DNA from: Apiotrichum sp. Y4204
Lineage: Eukaryota > Basidiomycota > Tremellomycetes > Trichosporonales > Trichosporonaceae
DNA: 64,000 nucleotides
Assembly (NCBI GenBank): GCA_025531455.1
Contig: JAMYHL010000020.1
Location: 124,001-188,000 of the forward strand
Direction of reading: 5' to 3'
Under the pieces are notes generated by a model, which was given only the letters and a program-made list of their open reading frames with translations, did not search any database and was not told the origin of the DNA. Shown here in pieces: positions 37,656 through 48,727 of the stretch. Numbering within the stretch: the stretch's first letter is position 1; each line of letters starts with the position of its first letter. Made by a program: the position numbers and the translations under genes.

Positions 37656-38267
37656 TTACTTCTTCGAGGCGTCGACCTTCTTCTGGGCGGCGTCAACCTC
37701 GGCCTGCGCGGCCTTGAGCTTGTCCTGCGCGGCCTTGAGGAGCTCCTGCTCGTGGCGGCGGATGTACTCGAGCTCCGAGGCCTGCTCGCGCTCCCTGTGT
37801 GTTAGAACTCTCAATGAAATAACACTCACTGGAAGCCCTTGGAGCGGGCGGTGGCACCCTCGGACGGGCCCGGCGCGTAGAAGCGGACCATGGTGGGCTG
37901 CATTGCGACGAGAGGGTGGGAGAGAACAGGGGGATGACAAGATAAGAGTGGGGGCGACAAGGGCGCGGTGACGTCGGGGATGGGGCGAGCGGGCGGGACA
38001 ACAGCGACGGAGGAGTTGCACAGTCACAGTTCATGACGAGAGTAGCACAGAAGTAGAGTCGGTGGCAAGTAAGAACGACATGTCAGCGTGTGTCCATGAT
38101 CCCAGATCCATGAGAGTGGAGGGAGTGAGGTTAGCCGCTACGAGCCGAGACCTCCATCTCGTCTGGTTCGGCTCGGCTCGGCACGACCCAACGAGCCTCT
38201 TCTCCTGGCTACTTACAGCGACGCGGACGGCGGTGGCGCGGGTGGCGGCGAGACGGAGGATGGCCAT
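37656..38267 (-). CDS. INH1: mitochondrial F1F0-ATPase inhibitor IF1
   Basis: Small matrix protein that blocks ATP hydrolysis by F1F0-ATPase when the membrane potential collapses. The spliced protein is 85 residues. MAILRLAATRATAVRVA is an Arg/Ala-rich mitochondrial presequence. The inhibitory helix follows (KGFQEREQASELEYIRRHEQ), then a Lys/Ala/Gln coiled coil to DASKK. The start is ATG at 38267. Intron 1 (about 38216 down to 37905) is about 300 nt, unusually long for this genome; intron 2 is about 40 nt. The acceptor of intron 1 precedes PTMVRFYAP. The stop TAA is at 37656-37658. I looked for C/D snoRNA boxes in the long intron and found none. Confidence 0.88.
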
Positions 38268-38725
38268 TGTGGATATGCTTTGTGGTTGTTGTGGTGGTGG
38301 TGAAGAGTGGACAGAGGGTGAGGAGTGAAGAATGGAGAGGGCAGCCAGTGTGCGAGAGAGGTGGTGAGAGTCCAGAGCCTGGGCCAGTGAACGACAGTGG
38401 GAAGCGGAGGGGGAGAAGAGCGGATGTATTTTTCCTCGACCTGGCTACGCTGGCAGAGAGTGGCGCAGCCAATAGTGACAGCGCCGGCATGTGCTTCATG
38501 TAGCACTGCCGGGTCGATGACGTACCTCGTCCCGGAGAGCTGTACAGTCCAGCCATTGTCTTTCCCCTTCACAGCGGTTCCTCGGTCCTCCATATCCATT
38601 GTTGTCGACCCAATTGCACGGCAACACCCATCTTGGCGACGACGCTTTGGAAACGTTCACAATAGTCATAGTCTACATTGTACGGGCTACAACGTCTGTA
38701 TGATGGATTATAACGAGGAGGGCTC
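38268..38725. other. intergenic region between IF1 and BOR1 genes
   Basis: About 460 bp with the IF1 promoter and leader (rich in CAC/ACC on the minus strand) and the 3' end of BOR1. A frame at 38599-38213 is open but reads through the IF1 leader and start and is not called. Confidence 0.5.
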
Positions 38726-41188
38726 TCAGATTGATCCGCCAACAGACTCCATCGTCTGTAACGAGTCAGCTACCTTATCGTCCTTTCAGTTACTCACAAA
38801 TGGGGAAGCGACCGCGCCGTCGAGGATACCCAGCTCCTCCTCGGTGAATCCCAGGCGGGGCACAATCCATACTCGCACCGGGACGAGAAGCATGATGATA
38901 ATGGGGAAACCGATGGCCGCGATGGTCTGCGTAATGGCGAATGTTGCGCCAAAGCCGATGAGCTCGACGAGGGTGAACAATGCGATGCGGCTCTTGCGCA
39001 CCTTGTTCAGCGGGTCGGATGGCGAGCGCGCGTGGGGGTCGCGGATTAGATACAACACCTTCTCCGTCACACCCGAGCCGAGCAGCGCGTCTGTGCCCAT
39101 GTACCACTGAAGTCAGCGTGGTTGAAGGGAACACTCACGAAGAGTCCGGCCATGACGCCCTTCGGGATCAGGCCAAGGACGTGCTCGAACGGTTTCGTCA
39201 TGAGCACCAGACCTGTCATCAGTGAGGGAACAGTCCGTACACTCACAGAGGGCGCCCTGGGCGAGGTTGGAAACACGCTGCTCAACAACAGCCACAGGCA
39301 CCTCCCGCAGCTCCTTGTGGGCCGCGGCAAGCTCGCGACGACGTTCGTGCGCCTCACGCAAGTTTTCGCTCATACGGGACACTCGGCGCGAGAGCTGCGA
39401 AGTAGGGGACAACGTGCGTGATAACCCCCTGCCTTCAGTTTGTTCTGGGAACTTTCCGTCCGAGGTCTTGCTCTCGCGGGACGTGGTATGAGCTGCGACG
39501 TCCATCTCACCCTCCTGCTTCCGCCGCTTGCCCTCCCTCCCGACCGGAGACCCGTGCTCAAGCTCAGAGAGCGTAATATCGTCAACTGCCTCCTCATCGT
39601 AGCCCATCACAACCAGCGAGGCCGTGTGCAGCGGCGCCTGTGGGATGAGGCCGTTCGGAGCCGGAATGCCCAGCAGGCCAGCGATGAACGTTGTGATGCC
39701 GAGAAGGAAAAAGTCCCAGTGGAAGCCAGGCGGCTTGCGCAGGGGGAACTCGGATCCTTGCGCGATGAGGGACTGGCGTCAGTTGATTCTCAACATTGCC
39801 CAACTCACCGATACGTTGGCGTCAAAGTAGAAGAGGATGAAGAGAATGATTCCAAACGGAAACGCAATACCAACATACTTCCCCGGGAGATGCCAGAATC
39901 GAACGAGCCACTCGCGCCCGCCAGCAGGCTCAAACGAGTGCTTTGTAGTAGGGAGGGTCATGCTCGGCTCAAGAACGTAGCTAGCGTCAGTGGTGGATAA
40001 AGTCACTGGATCACTCACGGATCAAAGCGGCCCCAGTATGCCATGCCGGTCATGGCCACGATCGCGATGGGCATGCCGTAGTCGGCACAGAAGCGGCGCA
40101 TGTGCTTGTTCCCGTACCCAGAGCGGGCAATTGCGTTGAAGTAGTGGGGCGTGATAAGAGTCAGGATCGCCAGTCTGCGGTCAGCCTCGTCGACGTTCCA
40201 TGGCTCACATAATCCCAAGGAAAGCGGCAGGCGTGGACGACTGTTTGAACTGACGGGTGACGACCTGGATCCCATATTGAACGTAAACAGCTGCAACGTA
40301 CGTCCCGAAGGTATCGCACGAGAATCGGGTTACATACTTGAGGCCCTTGACTGCGTTAAGCGCGGCCGCGATCCAGTGTAGAATCGCAGCCCACAGGTAC
40401 ACCCATCCCATAAAGTGGAGGTAGTTGAAGTCGTCGTTACGGCCTTTAAAGATGTCAAAGATGGTCTTGTTGAACACCGTGATGGGGCCTGAGGGTTAGC
40501 TCAACCGAGGGGAAGTTAACCCACCCGTCACACCGGAGATCAGGAGCGGCTGGCCGCCGAAGAAAGAAGCAACAAAGGCGGCCATGAACTGGCATCAGAG
40601 AAGATCCAGACTATCACGTACAGATGCAAGAAGAACCTCTTGGACGCCGTACAATTCTGTTGCTTCCTGCCAGTCAGTAAAGCGCCGCGAGTAAGGTCAG
40701 TCCACCGCGAGTACGCACAATAAGATCGAGCGAGAACGCGAGACCCGGAAGGACATTCGCAAAGAAAATAAACTGCCGTCAGACCCCACCACTTGGCAAA
40801 GAAAACACACAAGAGTCGAGGGAATGACACGGTAATTCCACGCATCCGCCCAGTCGGAGAGGTACCACGGTGCGCGCGCGCGGATGTCGCGCACCATCCC
40901 CGAAAACGGCATCATCCCGTGGACGCGCTTCGGTCGTGCGCCGTGGTGCGCGGGGTGCGCGGTGTGAGCGTCATGCTGGAACGATCGCGACGTCGTGGGA
41001 TGGAGGAGGGTGAGCGGGGGTTCTGGCGGGTTTGTTGGGCGGTCGGGACGCGGGAGGGGACGGTACGAGGACGAGGGCGACGGACTTGACGGGCCGGGGC
41101 CGTCGCGCGAGCGTGTCGACCGCGAAGGCGATACCGAGGGACGATGCGTCGACGACGCCCGCCGGCGCGTCGTTGGCGAGCTTGACAT
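38726..41188 (-). CDS. BOR1: BOR1-type borate/bicarbonate anion exchanger
   Basis: SLC4-like plasma-membrane anion transporter; yeast Bor1 exports borate. The start at 41188 opens a basic Ser/Arg/Pro-rich cytosolic N-terminus (MSSSPTTRRRASSTH) followed by RPKRVHGMMPFSGMVRDIRA. Then come multiple membrane segments, with the family core GQPLLISGVTGPITVFN, NYLHFMGWVYLWAAILHW and, later, ALFTLVELIGFGATFAIT. A hydrophilic loop with Arg/Glu-rich helices lies around 39300-39600. About ten short introns. The last intron joins VASPF to TMESVGGSI and a TGA at 38726-38728; without it the frame ends earlier. Confidence 0.9.
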
Positions 41189-42683
41189 CGTTGGAGATGG
41201 GTTGGGTGATTGACGCGATAGGGATGTGTTGGACGGATCCGCTTTGTAACTCGGGTTGTTTCCCTGTTTCGACACTACTACTGGTGAGACCTCCACTCGG
41301 GCATCTCGTACTCTCGTAACAGCCCCACTTGGCACATGGAGCCACCCGGATTTGAATGCCGAGTAGCCCCACAGCTGCCAGCGCATGCCAGCGATACCGC
41401 CGGCAACTAACAGCTCCGGGCCTGCAGTTGCGCAGAGTGGCAGCTTGGCAGTTGCCGTAGCAGTGTCTCGACGGCCAGCCCTGCAACTTCATCTTGTCCA
41501 GCGTTGGGATGCATGGTGATGAGGACTAGAGGGCCCGAGGAGCCGGAGGAGCGCGAAGGGGAATACCCAATGATTCAGCACAGTATTGTATTGATCCTAC
41601 TGACTCTGTCTGATGAAAACCAGGTCAAGCAAGTCGGGCAAGTCGGACCCGTCAAACCAGATATCCAGATATGATCAGACACTATCGCTAGCTGCTAGTT
41701 GTCTACAGTAGTATGATCGTTATGAACCCCCTGGCCGGCCAGGCCCATGGTCGCCCACACGCCAATTCGATCACAGGGGAGACATGAACAGCACGGCAGG
41801 ATCCGCAGGCCGCAGGATCCGTAGGAATGGAATGGAAGGTGTTCCTTTAGCTTCTGATCATCGACAGATCTGCATAGATGTCTCCCAGTCCCTGCCGATC
41901 CCCCTCCTGGTGGTTTGGCGGCATGGTAGCCTAGTGGCCTAGTGGTCTAGCTAGTGATCATCCGAGACGTACTGATCGTCGACTGCGAGAAAGTGACTTG
42001 AGCTTCAGACGCCAGGCAATGTCAGTATTGTTGCCCCTCTTCTCCGCACCCATCACATCCAAACTACTGGTACGGAATCAGTAGTGGATCGATCCACAGG
42101 AGCACAGAAGAGCAGAAGCTAGAAGCCGCCATCGATGTGATCCTCAGCTGTGTGCGGTGAGCTGGTGAGCCGGTGAGCGCTGTGAGGCCGTGAGGCCGTG
42201 AGTGGCGATCCCCTTAGCATGGAATGTGCATGGTAAAAGCGTGACTCTGCTCCCGCTCGCCACCCAAGGGCCCCACACTGCTCCAACCATTTTTTCCTCC
42301 CATTTCTTTTTTGCCTCCGTTTTCCCCACCTTTCATTTTGGATGCAAGGGATTGAGCTGTCCTTCTTCCACGGCGGCACAGCTGGCACTCGTTTTCTCCC
42401 ACTCCCAATACAACCCCCGGTACCCAACCCCGCGATATCCATCCCCGTTCGCCGCCATCGGACTCGCGCTGCTCGACTCGCTCAACCTCCACCCGAGAGG
42501 TCCACTCGCAACAGTCAACAACAACAGCACTCTTGCAGTGTTGCTGTTCCCTGTTCCGGGCATTTTATTAATAATAAAGGAAGAAAAAAAAAAAACAGTA
42601 CTAGATTTACATCGGTCCCGCTGCCAGAGCCCAGAGGCAACCTAATCCAAACTGTGTCTGAGCTTCAAGTCTGAGCCCCAGCC
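41189..42683. other. 1.5-kb divergent promoter region of BOR1 and the bromodomain gene
   Basis: No gene recognised. Short repetitive patches: CCTAGTGG-type repeats at 41926-41956 and GGTGAGC/GTGAGGCC repeats at 42154-42205. An A-run with AAGAAAAAAAAAAA character lies near 42580-42596 just before the bromodomain gene. Confidence 0.5.
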
Positions 42684-45459
42684 ATGCCGCCCATAAAGCT
42701 CAAGCTGAACCTCGGGGCGATCAGCTCCCCCATGACCCCGACGGCCAAGTCGGCGCCGGCGGGGCCGAGCGAGGAGCGGCCAAAGGCGAGCAAGGCCAAA
42801 TCGAAAGGGCGGAGCGGGCGCAGCCCGCATACTGCCGGCGGGCTGGGATTGACGATGGAAGCCATGGACGCAGAGGAGGAAGACGAACGTTCTGTGCGGG
42901 GCGGGCGCGACGAGGAAGACACGCCAGATAGTAAACCGACCATACGGCTCAATATCTCGTCATTAAACAGTCCTGCTCCAGCGTCGGTCGTATCTTCCCC
43001 ATCGTCCACACCCATGAGCGTCACTCCTGTCTCCACTCCCGGTCCCGGTCCTAGCGACCAGCCGAAGCGGAAACGAGGAAGGCCACCAAAGAAACGGCCA
43101 ACAGCGATCCCGCCGCACCTCGTTACACCTCGAACGACACCGCGGTCATCGTTCACAGGCTTCTCGACACCCACATCCGAGGTGGACATTGGGGAAGACA
43201 TCGATCCGCTCAGTCTCCCGTTGTCGCCCCACGCAACGAACGAATACCCTCTAAATGCGGACACACCACCAGCAGATAGCGAGACGGTCGAGTTTACCCC
43301 GCGGCGCACACAGTGGAAGCGCGTTAAGCGGCCGTTCAACGAGCTGGCCAACAAGGTGTTGGCTGAGATGCGCCGCAAGGATTCTGTGAGTTGGCTGGTG
43401 ACGTTATGTGCTGACGCAACAGTATGGCTTCTTCCTCGAGCCTGGTGAGCTATTCCGGGCTGACTTTAGAGCTAACGTCAGTGAGCATAGAAGAGTATCC
43501 CGACTACTACGAGCGCATCGGTGGCGAGGACAAGGCGATGGACCTCGGCACGATGCAGAACAAGCTAGACTACGGGGAGTACCGTAACATGGACCAGCTT
43601 GAGGTGGGTATCAGGACTAGTTGCAACCTTCATCTAACCATGAGACCGACTTCCGCAAAGTCATCGACGCATGCAAGGCGTTCAACGCTGAGGGAACGGC
43701 CCCAATCCGCGAGGCCGACAAAGTGTTCACGCACGGCATGAAGCATCTCAACCGCAACCGACCACTGGTTCTCACTCCCTCGCCTTCCCCGTCACCGACG
43801 CAACAGAACTCTCCGCTCCCGGAGTCTACGCGCTCCACTCCTAGGCCAACGGGCCCCACAAAATCCGGACCGACCATCCGCCTTGAGAAGGATGTGCCCC
43901 CGAAGAAGCGCATCCCGAGCGACATGCTCGAGTTCCCTGCCAACTCGCTACAAGCCATGGCTGTTGGATGGAATCAGACGGGTGGCCGCCGTGTGCGCGC
44001 CAAGCGGTTCGTCCGCGGCCGTGAAAGGTTCACTGGACGATGGCGTGACTTTTGCCCCGATGGCAGCCGCGACATCGCCGAGATGGACGACCCGGCAGCC
44101 ATGCTTGAGATCTTCCGCACGCGCAATGGCGAGTCCCAGGCGCGAGTCATTGACTGGCCGAAAATGCGCAAAGAGGAAGGCGACTGGTGGGAGTGGGAGG
44201 GCCTTGGCGGAGCGACAGGTCAACCACCGCTTCCTAACACTGAGCGCCTGAAGCCAAAGCCCATGCTGTACCGCGAACTTGCGCCTATCGAGTTTGGTCC
44301 CTATCCTGAGCTCAAGGACGAGCTACGACAGCTGAAAAAGGCGGCCAAGCCGCCAGCAAAGGAGCAGCCACTGGAAGAGTTTGAAGCTCTGGAGAACCAC
44401 CTGCGGCCACCAGCACCCGCTGAAAAGGTTCCGGCCGGTACGCCTGCGCAGTCCTTCGTCAACATCTACGAGCGCCGCCCGCCAATGGACTTTCTGTACT
44501 ATGCCTGTCTCGGCGGTGTGCGGGCCGAGGCGTACTCGAACAGCGTGCAAAAGTTCCTGGACGGCGCGCTGGGGAAGGTGGGGAGCGAGAGCGGGAGCAC
44601 CGAGGGTGCGCAGATGGTGCGCGAGTACGTCGCCACCAAATGGCACGACGGCGTGCTGCAGGGTCCGCTGGGCCGTGTGGCGAACGACGCCGCCAACGCG
44701 GTCAACGACGCTGTGAAGGCACACACGGAAGGAAAGGCGGTGGAAGGCGACGGCCTCAAGGCCGCGGATGCAGCATACGCCGCTATAGCGCTGCGCGACC
44801 TCACCTCGCCGCTCAACCCGCTCGACCTCGCCCCGCTCCTCCGCGACCCGTCCGAGTTCCTGTATCCCGGTATCGGCGCGAAGAGCGGCGTCCTCTCTGC
44901 GTTGGGGTGGATCAGCAACGAGATCCAGAAACAGGCCAAGGACCAGGACGCGTGGCGCGCCGAGGAGCGTCGGCGGGCGGAGGCAAGAGAGCGGGAGGAG
45001 GCGGAGAAGAAGCGTGTGGCAATCGCAATCGAGAACAAGGCGATGGATGTCGAGATGCCCGTGCCCAATGGTGTCTGTGGTGTCAAGCGTTCCAGTGCCG
45101 AACTCGAGGGCGAGGAGCCAGAGGCGAAGCGCGCCCGCGTCGCGTCCCCCAAGCCGGAGGTCGTTCCGTCCACAGCTGCGAATGTGCCTAACGGTCAACT
45201 GGCGACACCTGCCGCACCTGCGACTCCTGCAACTCCCGCACCCGCACCACAGACCACGCCGGCATCAACTACCACTGTCAATTCCGTCACGGCGCCGCAG
45301 CCGCAGCCGGACCTCGAGGCTTTGCTTAAGCAGCTGCGCCTTGAGCTCGTCGCCGTGTCCAAGTTCTATCCCTTGGCGTCGCTCAAGAAGATGAGCAAAG
45401 AGCAGGCCAAGGCGCTCCTTCCCGCGACGGTGCGCGGGCTGATGACGCGAAGCGAGTGA
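42684..45459 (+). CDS. BRD7/BRD9-like bromodomain protein with AT-hook
   Basis: Nuclear acetyl-lysine reader, probably a SWI/SNF- or SAGA-type complex subunit. The N-terminus is disordered and contains an AT-hook-like basic patch, PKRKRGRPPKKRP. The bromodomain follows: KRPFNELANKVLAEMRRKD, SYGFFLEPV, SIEEYPDYYERI, DLGTMQNKLDYGEY and FRKVIDACKAFNAEG. Downstream is a conserved extension (LQAMAVGWNQTGGRRVRAKR, then a long helical region) comparable to the DUF3512 region after the bromodomain of BRD7/9. A charged helix and a Pro/Ala/Thr-rich linker precede the C-terminal LLKQLRLELVAVSKFYPL. Three short introns fall within the bromodomain (about 43389-43431, 43447-43481, 43602-43640). The stop is TGA at 45457-45459. 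Confidence 0.85.
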
Positions 45460-45617
45460 GGGTGAGTGAGAGGTTGTATGTAGCATTACGTATCGTGCGT
45501 TGTGTATAGAGTAGATGCATGACATAGGATACAGTGTATGATTTGGAACACGAACTGAGAAGAGGCATTATCAACAACGTCCAGGTTATGGAACACTGGA
45601 CTGGACTGTGGCGGCGG

Positions 45618-46249
45618 TCACAGGGACGCCGGTGTCGGAAGCGTCATGGCGAGCACGTAGAAAGCATGTATGATCGCTGCGGGTGTCAGCTATTTCCTGC
45701 CGCGGGATACCAACATCGCCCACCACACCGCAAGCCACACGCACCAGGAATCCAGCCGAGGATGAGGAGCTGTGGCCGTGAGTACATGAGGAGGTGAAGA
45801 ACGAGACGCACGATGAGGTTGAGCAGGAGGTGCCAGCCACATCCGGTGCGCACGAATCTGGCGTCAGGGCGAAGCGCGCAACACAAACTTACACTGGGAG
45901 GGGAGGGAGGACGACGGCGAAGATGTACATCCAGATACTCCCCTTCGCGCGAGTCGGGTGACTGGCTACACATCAGTTCCGCCAAATCTCTTTGTTTCTA
46001 CTCACGGAAGCCATACCGGTCATCGTGTGAGCGGGTATCGGCGACATACACCGGCGCATGCTGCGGCGCGGGGGGAATCGTGTAGTCGATGCTCGTGTCG
46101 CTCGGGTTGTGCGGGAACCACGCGCGGGGCACCGCCGGCGGCTGCCGGTTGTATGTCCGCGGGTCGGTGTAGTACTCGCGCGTGTTATAGTTGTACCCCG
46201 CTGGCGAGGGGGAGGGCGCGAGGCGCTGGCTGGGGGCGAAGCGAGACAT
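45618..46249 (-). CDS. PMP3/SNA-type proteolipid with long N-terminal extension
   Basis: UPF0057 family: small two-helix membrane proteins such as yeast Pmp3 and Sna proteins, linked to membrane potential and vacuolar trafficking. After splicing the C-terminal half reads SIWMYIFAVVLPPLPVFVRT, GCGWHLLLNLI and LLILGWIPAIIHAFYVL, the complete two-helix signature. Ahead of it is a hydrophilic extension of about 80 residues, rich in Pro, Tyr, Arg and Asn (MSRFAPSQRLAPSPSPAGYN). The start at 46249 is the only good ATG. Four short introns; the first donor must be GTATGG (after DDR) rather than the nearby GTGAGT to keep frame. The stop TGA is at 45618-45620. Confidence 0.82.
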
Positions 46250-47153
46250 TGTGGGAGGAGGAGGGGATGGGGTGGGTTGTTGGGTTGTTGCTGAGCGATA
46301 TATATCCCATCATCTCGCAGGTGATTAGTGGAATGAGAATGAGACTGTTACTTTCTTGCACAGCTGACGGGCGACGTCCGCCGTGCCAGCGGTGATATCA
46401 TCGCCGATCTCGCTGCCGCCGAGCCTCGGCGCAGGAATCGCTCCGCTCTGCAGCTCTTACGGCACGATCGGCGGAGTATTGCCGGCGTGGAGATATGAGC
46501 GATCGGGATGCTTGATACTTTGGCTGGGAGCGAGGTGCGGTGCGGGGGTGGGTTGGGCTATTCGTCTATTGGATTTTGGTGGCGCGGTCGGTGGAGTCTA
46601 GGTTGTTGGAGTTCATTGCAGGAGTGGATCTTATTGTCGTCTTCTCTTCGGCGCCCGAGACTAGTCTCAAGGTGTGGGACGATACCGATCCACTTTCCCA
46701 ACTCCCAAGACGGTTTGTCTGTCGGTGCTCGCTGGAGCTCGGAGTCGGCTTGATGGTCAGCTTGGTCTAGATCAGCCCGCCTGCGATATGAGAGTTACAC
46801 CTCCGCAGCTGTGAGTCTATGCGTTAGAGTCCGTCTTCTCTATGACCCGTTCTTATGAGTGTCGTTGGCTATGAACAGGGATCAGACGATGCAGGAATGA
46901 CGAAGAGCGTCAAGATGCGAGGCACAAAGCATCGATCGCGAGCATCTCATCCATCTCCATCATCCCAAGTCTTGGGGGTGTCGTCTTGACTTACAATTTG
47001 GGTGGCGAAAAATTACTTCCGCGCCAGGATTTTTCCATCCAGCTCTGAAAGCACAAAGGTGGAGGCTCCGCAACATCTGGGACCAAGTCGCGAGATCTTC
47101 AAGACCGAGGCCAACAGCATCCAGCATTCCCCCATATCCTCACGACATTCAAA
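46250..47153. other. divergent promoter region
   Basis: About 900 bp between the PMP3-like gene (minus) and the nucleolar protein gene (plus). No gene, RNA or clear repeat recognised. Confidence 0.5.
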
Positions 47154-48564
47154 ATGGCCAAGGGAAAGAAGGCCGCGCTCCCCGCTCCGAGCGGCACGAA
47201 AATCTCCTTCGATGACGGGGACGACTACGTCCCCCTAGCGGCGGTAGCGAAACCTGCACCCGCGCCGGTCGACAGCGGAGAGGACAGCGACAGTGACTCG
47301 GACGCGGCGCCCGAGGCGGTAGGGACGGGGAGCGGGCGCGCAGCCGAAGCGGCGCGGCTGGCTGCCGAGGAGGAGTGGGTGGATTTGCGAGCTGCAATTG
47401 CTGATATAACAGGGAGCGCCGGGCGAAGCGCGAGACGGCGCAGCGGCGCGCGGCCAAGGTCGCGGAGGCGAAGGCTGCCAAGGAGGGCAAGGGGCGGAAG
47501 GGAGGAGAGGAGGAGCGCCTGCATAAGCGCATGGCGGCTGCGATGGCGGATGCGTCTGACGAGGAATCGGGATCTGGCTCTGAGTTTGGGTCGGAGTTTG
47601 ACGAGGAAGACGAGGAAGACGAGGACGATGAGGACGAGGACGATGAGGGTTCGGACGACGAGGACGACGAGGAGGACGACGAAGAGGATGGCGACTCGGA
47701 CGACTCGGAAACCCTGCGTGACGCGCCGCTGTCCGCAAAGGAGATCCAGATGCGCGCGCAGATGGACGCGATGATGGCCGCGATGGAGCAGCGCGCGCTG
47801 GGACACAAGGCGACCAAGGCGGATGTCGAGGAGCCCAAGGAGAAGACAAAGGGCAAGAGCGGCAAGGCGGACAAGGGGAAGGGCAAGCGGAGCAAGGACG
47901 ACTCGGAGGAGGAGGAAGGATGGGACCTCACGCCGGGCGTCGCGCCCCTCTCTGCCGCGGTGCTCGCCGCTGCAGAATCCGAGGCCGCCGCCGCCCCCGC
48001 GAAGCCGAGCAAGACCGACGCCAAGACGGACCGCAGGCCGAAACGCCGGCGCACGCACAAAGAGCGCGTCTCGCGCAGTATCGAGTAAGTGGTTTCCGGT
48101 TGTGGCCCTTTGAATCCAAACCTTGCATGGGTTCCGTACCCCCCAAACCCTCGGCGTGTGATGCCCAAAATCGGGCCGCGGTGGCGAAGTGACGATAGTC
48201 GAATCAGAAGTCGCGACATTACAAAGTTATGGGCACAGACTTCATGCACCACCCTCTGATCGCCACCCGTCCACGCCGAGGAATTTAACAATCTTTTTGC
48301 GGAGAATAAAAAAACATCTATTCCACAACTTGTGATCACAACCACGATGTTGTGTGCTTGGTAACTGTTCGCTGACAGCAGCAACGGCACGCTCCACCTC
48401 CTCCCGCCCGTGCTCTCCACCACGGCCGATCTGCCGCCCGTCGTTGCGCCCCGCCAGGCGGTCGCAAAAGCCGGCACGTCCCGCAAGACGTTTATGAAGC
48501 GCGCGATGCGCGACAGCGGCAAGATCCCCGGGCGCGGCATGGTCGACGGTCGCAGGAGGCAGTA
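47154..48564 (+). CDS. BUD21/UTP16-like nucleolar protein, snoRNA host gene
   Basis: Probable U3 snoRNP / small-subunit processome-associated protein. The spliced chain starts MAKGKKAALPAPSGTKISFD. It has an acidic DSGEDSDSDSDAAPEAV stretch typical of the Utp16 N-terminus, a basic helix (EEWERRAKRETAQRRAAKVA), a long Asp/Glu tract, another Lys-rich region and KRRRTHKERVSRSI. The last exon encodes NGTLHLLPPVLSTTADLPP and a basic end, GRRRQ. Intron 1 is about 40 nt. Intron 2 (48085-48381) is 297 nt, far longer than usual here, and contains a C/D snoRNA. Its 3' end is a NAGNAG acceptor (ACAGCAG), so one Ser may be optional. The stop TAG is at 48562-48564. Orthology to Bud21 rests on composition and motif order. 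Confidence 0.62.
48180..48267 (+). ncRNA. C/D box snoRNA, snR55/SNORD33-like, intronic
   Basis: A perfect 8-bp terminal stem (GGTGGCGA at 48180-48187 with TCGCCACC at 48260-48267) closes on a C box GTGACGA (48189-48195; consensus RTGATGA with one change) and a D box CTGA (48256-48259). Directly upstream of the D box, TTCATGCACCACCCT (48241-48255) contains 11 nt complementary to the conserved 18S rRNA segment GGTGGTGCATG. The base five nucleotides before the D box (A at 48251) pairs with the U that yeast snR55 (Um1269) and human SNORD33 (Um1326) direct for 2'-O-methylation. It is about 88 nt long, in the sense orientation within the 297-nt intron of a nucleolar-protein gene. C' and D' boxes are not obvious. 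The rRNA sequence is from memory. Confidence 0.85.
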
Positions 48565-48727
48565 GATACTATAGATGCAATGCAGTGTACTAGCTGAAAC
48601 CCTGCATTGAGCTTGCTGCTCGTGCATAATGCCGTGGACCGAATGGGACAAATGACAATGAGAAAGGATTGAACTGGAATGGACTGCCGTCTATGCCCCT
48701 GCTACCATCTACGCGCTGATCACCGCT

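Noticed and set aside
38213..38599. 128-codon minus-strand frame with an ATG
   Set aside because: Runs through the leader and start of the IF1 gene in another frame; most likely 5' UTR.
41320..41390. T-arm-like GGATTTGAATG sequence
   Set aside because: No flanking T stem, D arm or acceptor stem could be built on either strand.
48155..48264. Alternative longer snoRNA using GTGATGC near 48158 as C box
   Set aside because: Stem is only 4 bp and the RNA would be overlong; the 88-nt version with an 8-bp stem and C box GTGACGA is better.
47149..48651. 500-codon open frame antisense to the UTP16-like gene
   Set aside because: Shadow of Asp/Glu/Lys-rich coding on the plus strand (poly-Ser and Arg-rich on the complement); it also crosses the snoRNA intron.
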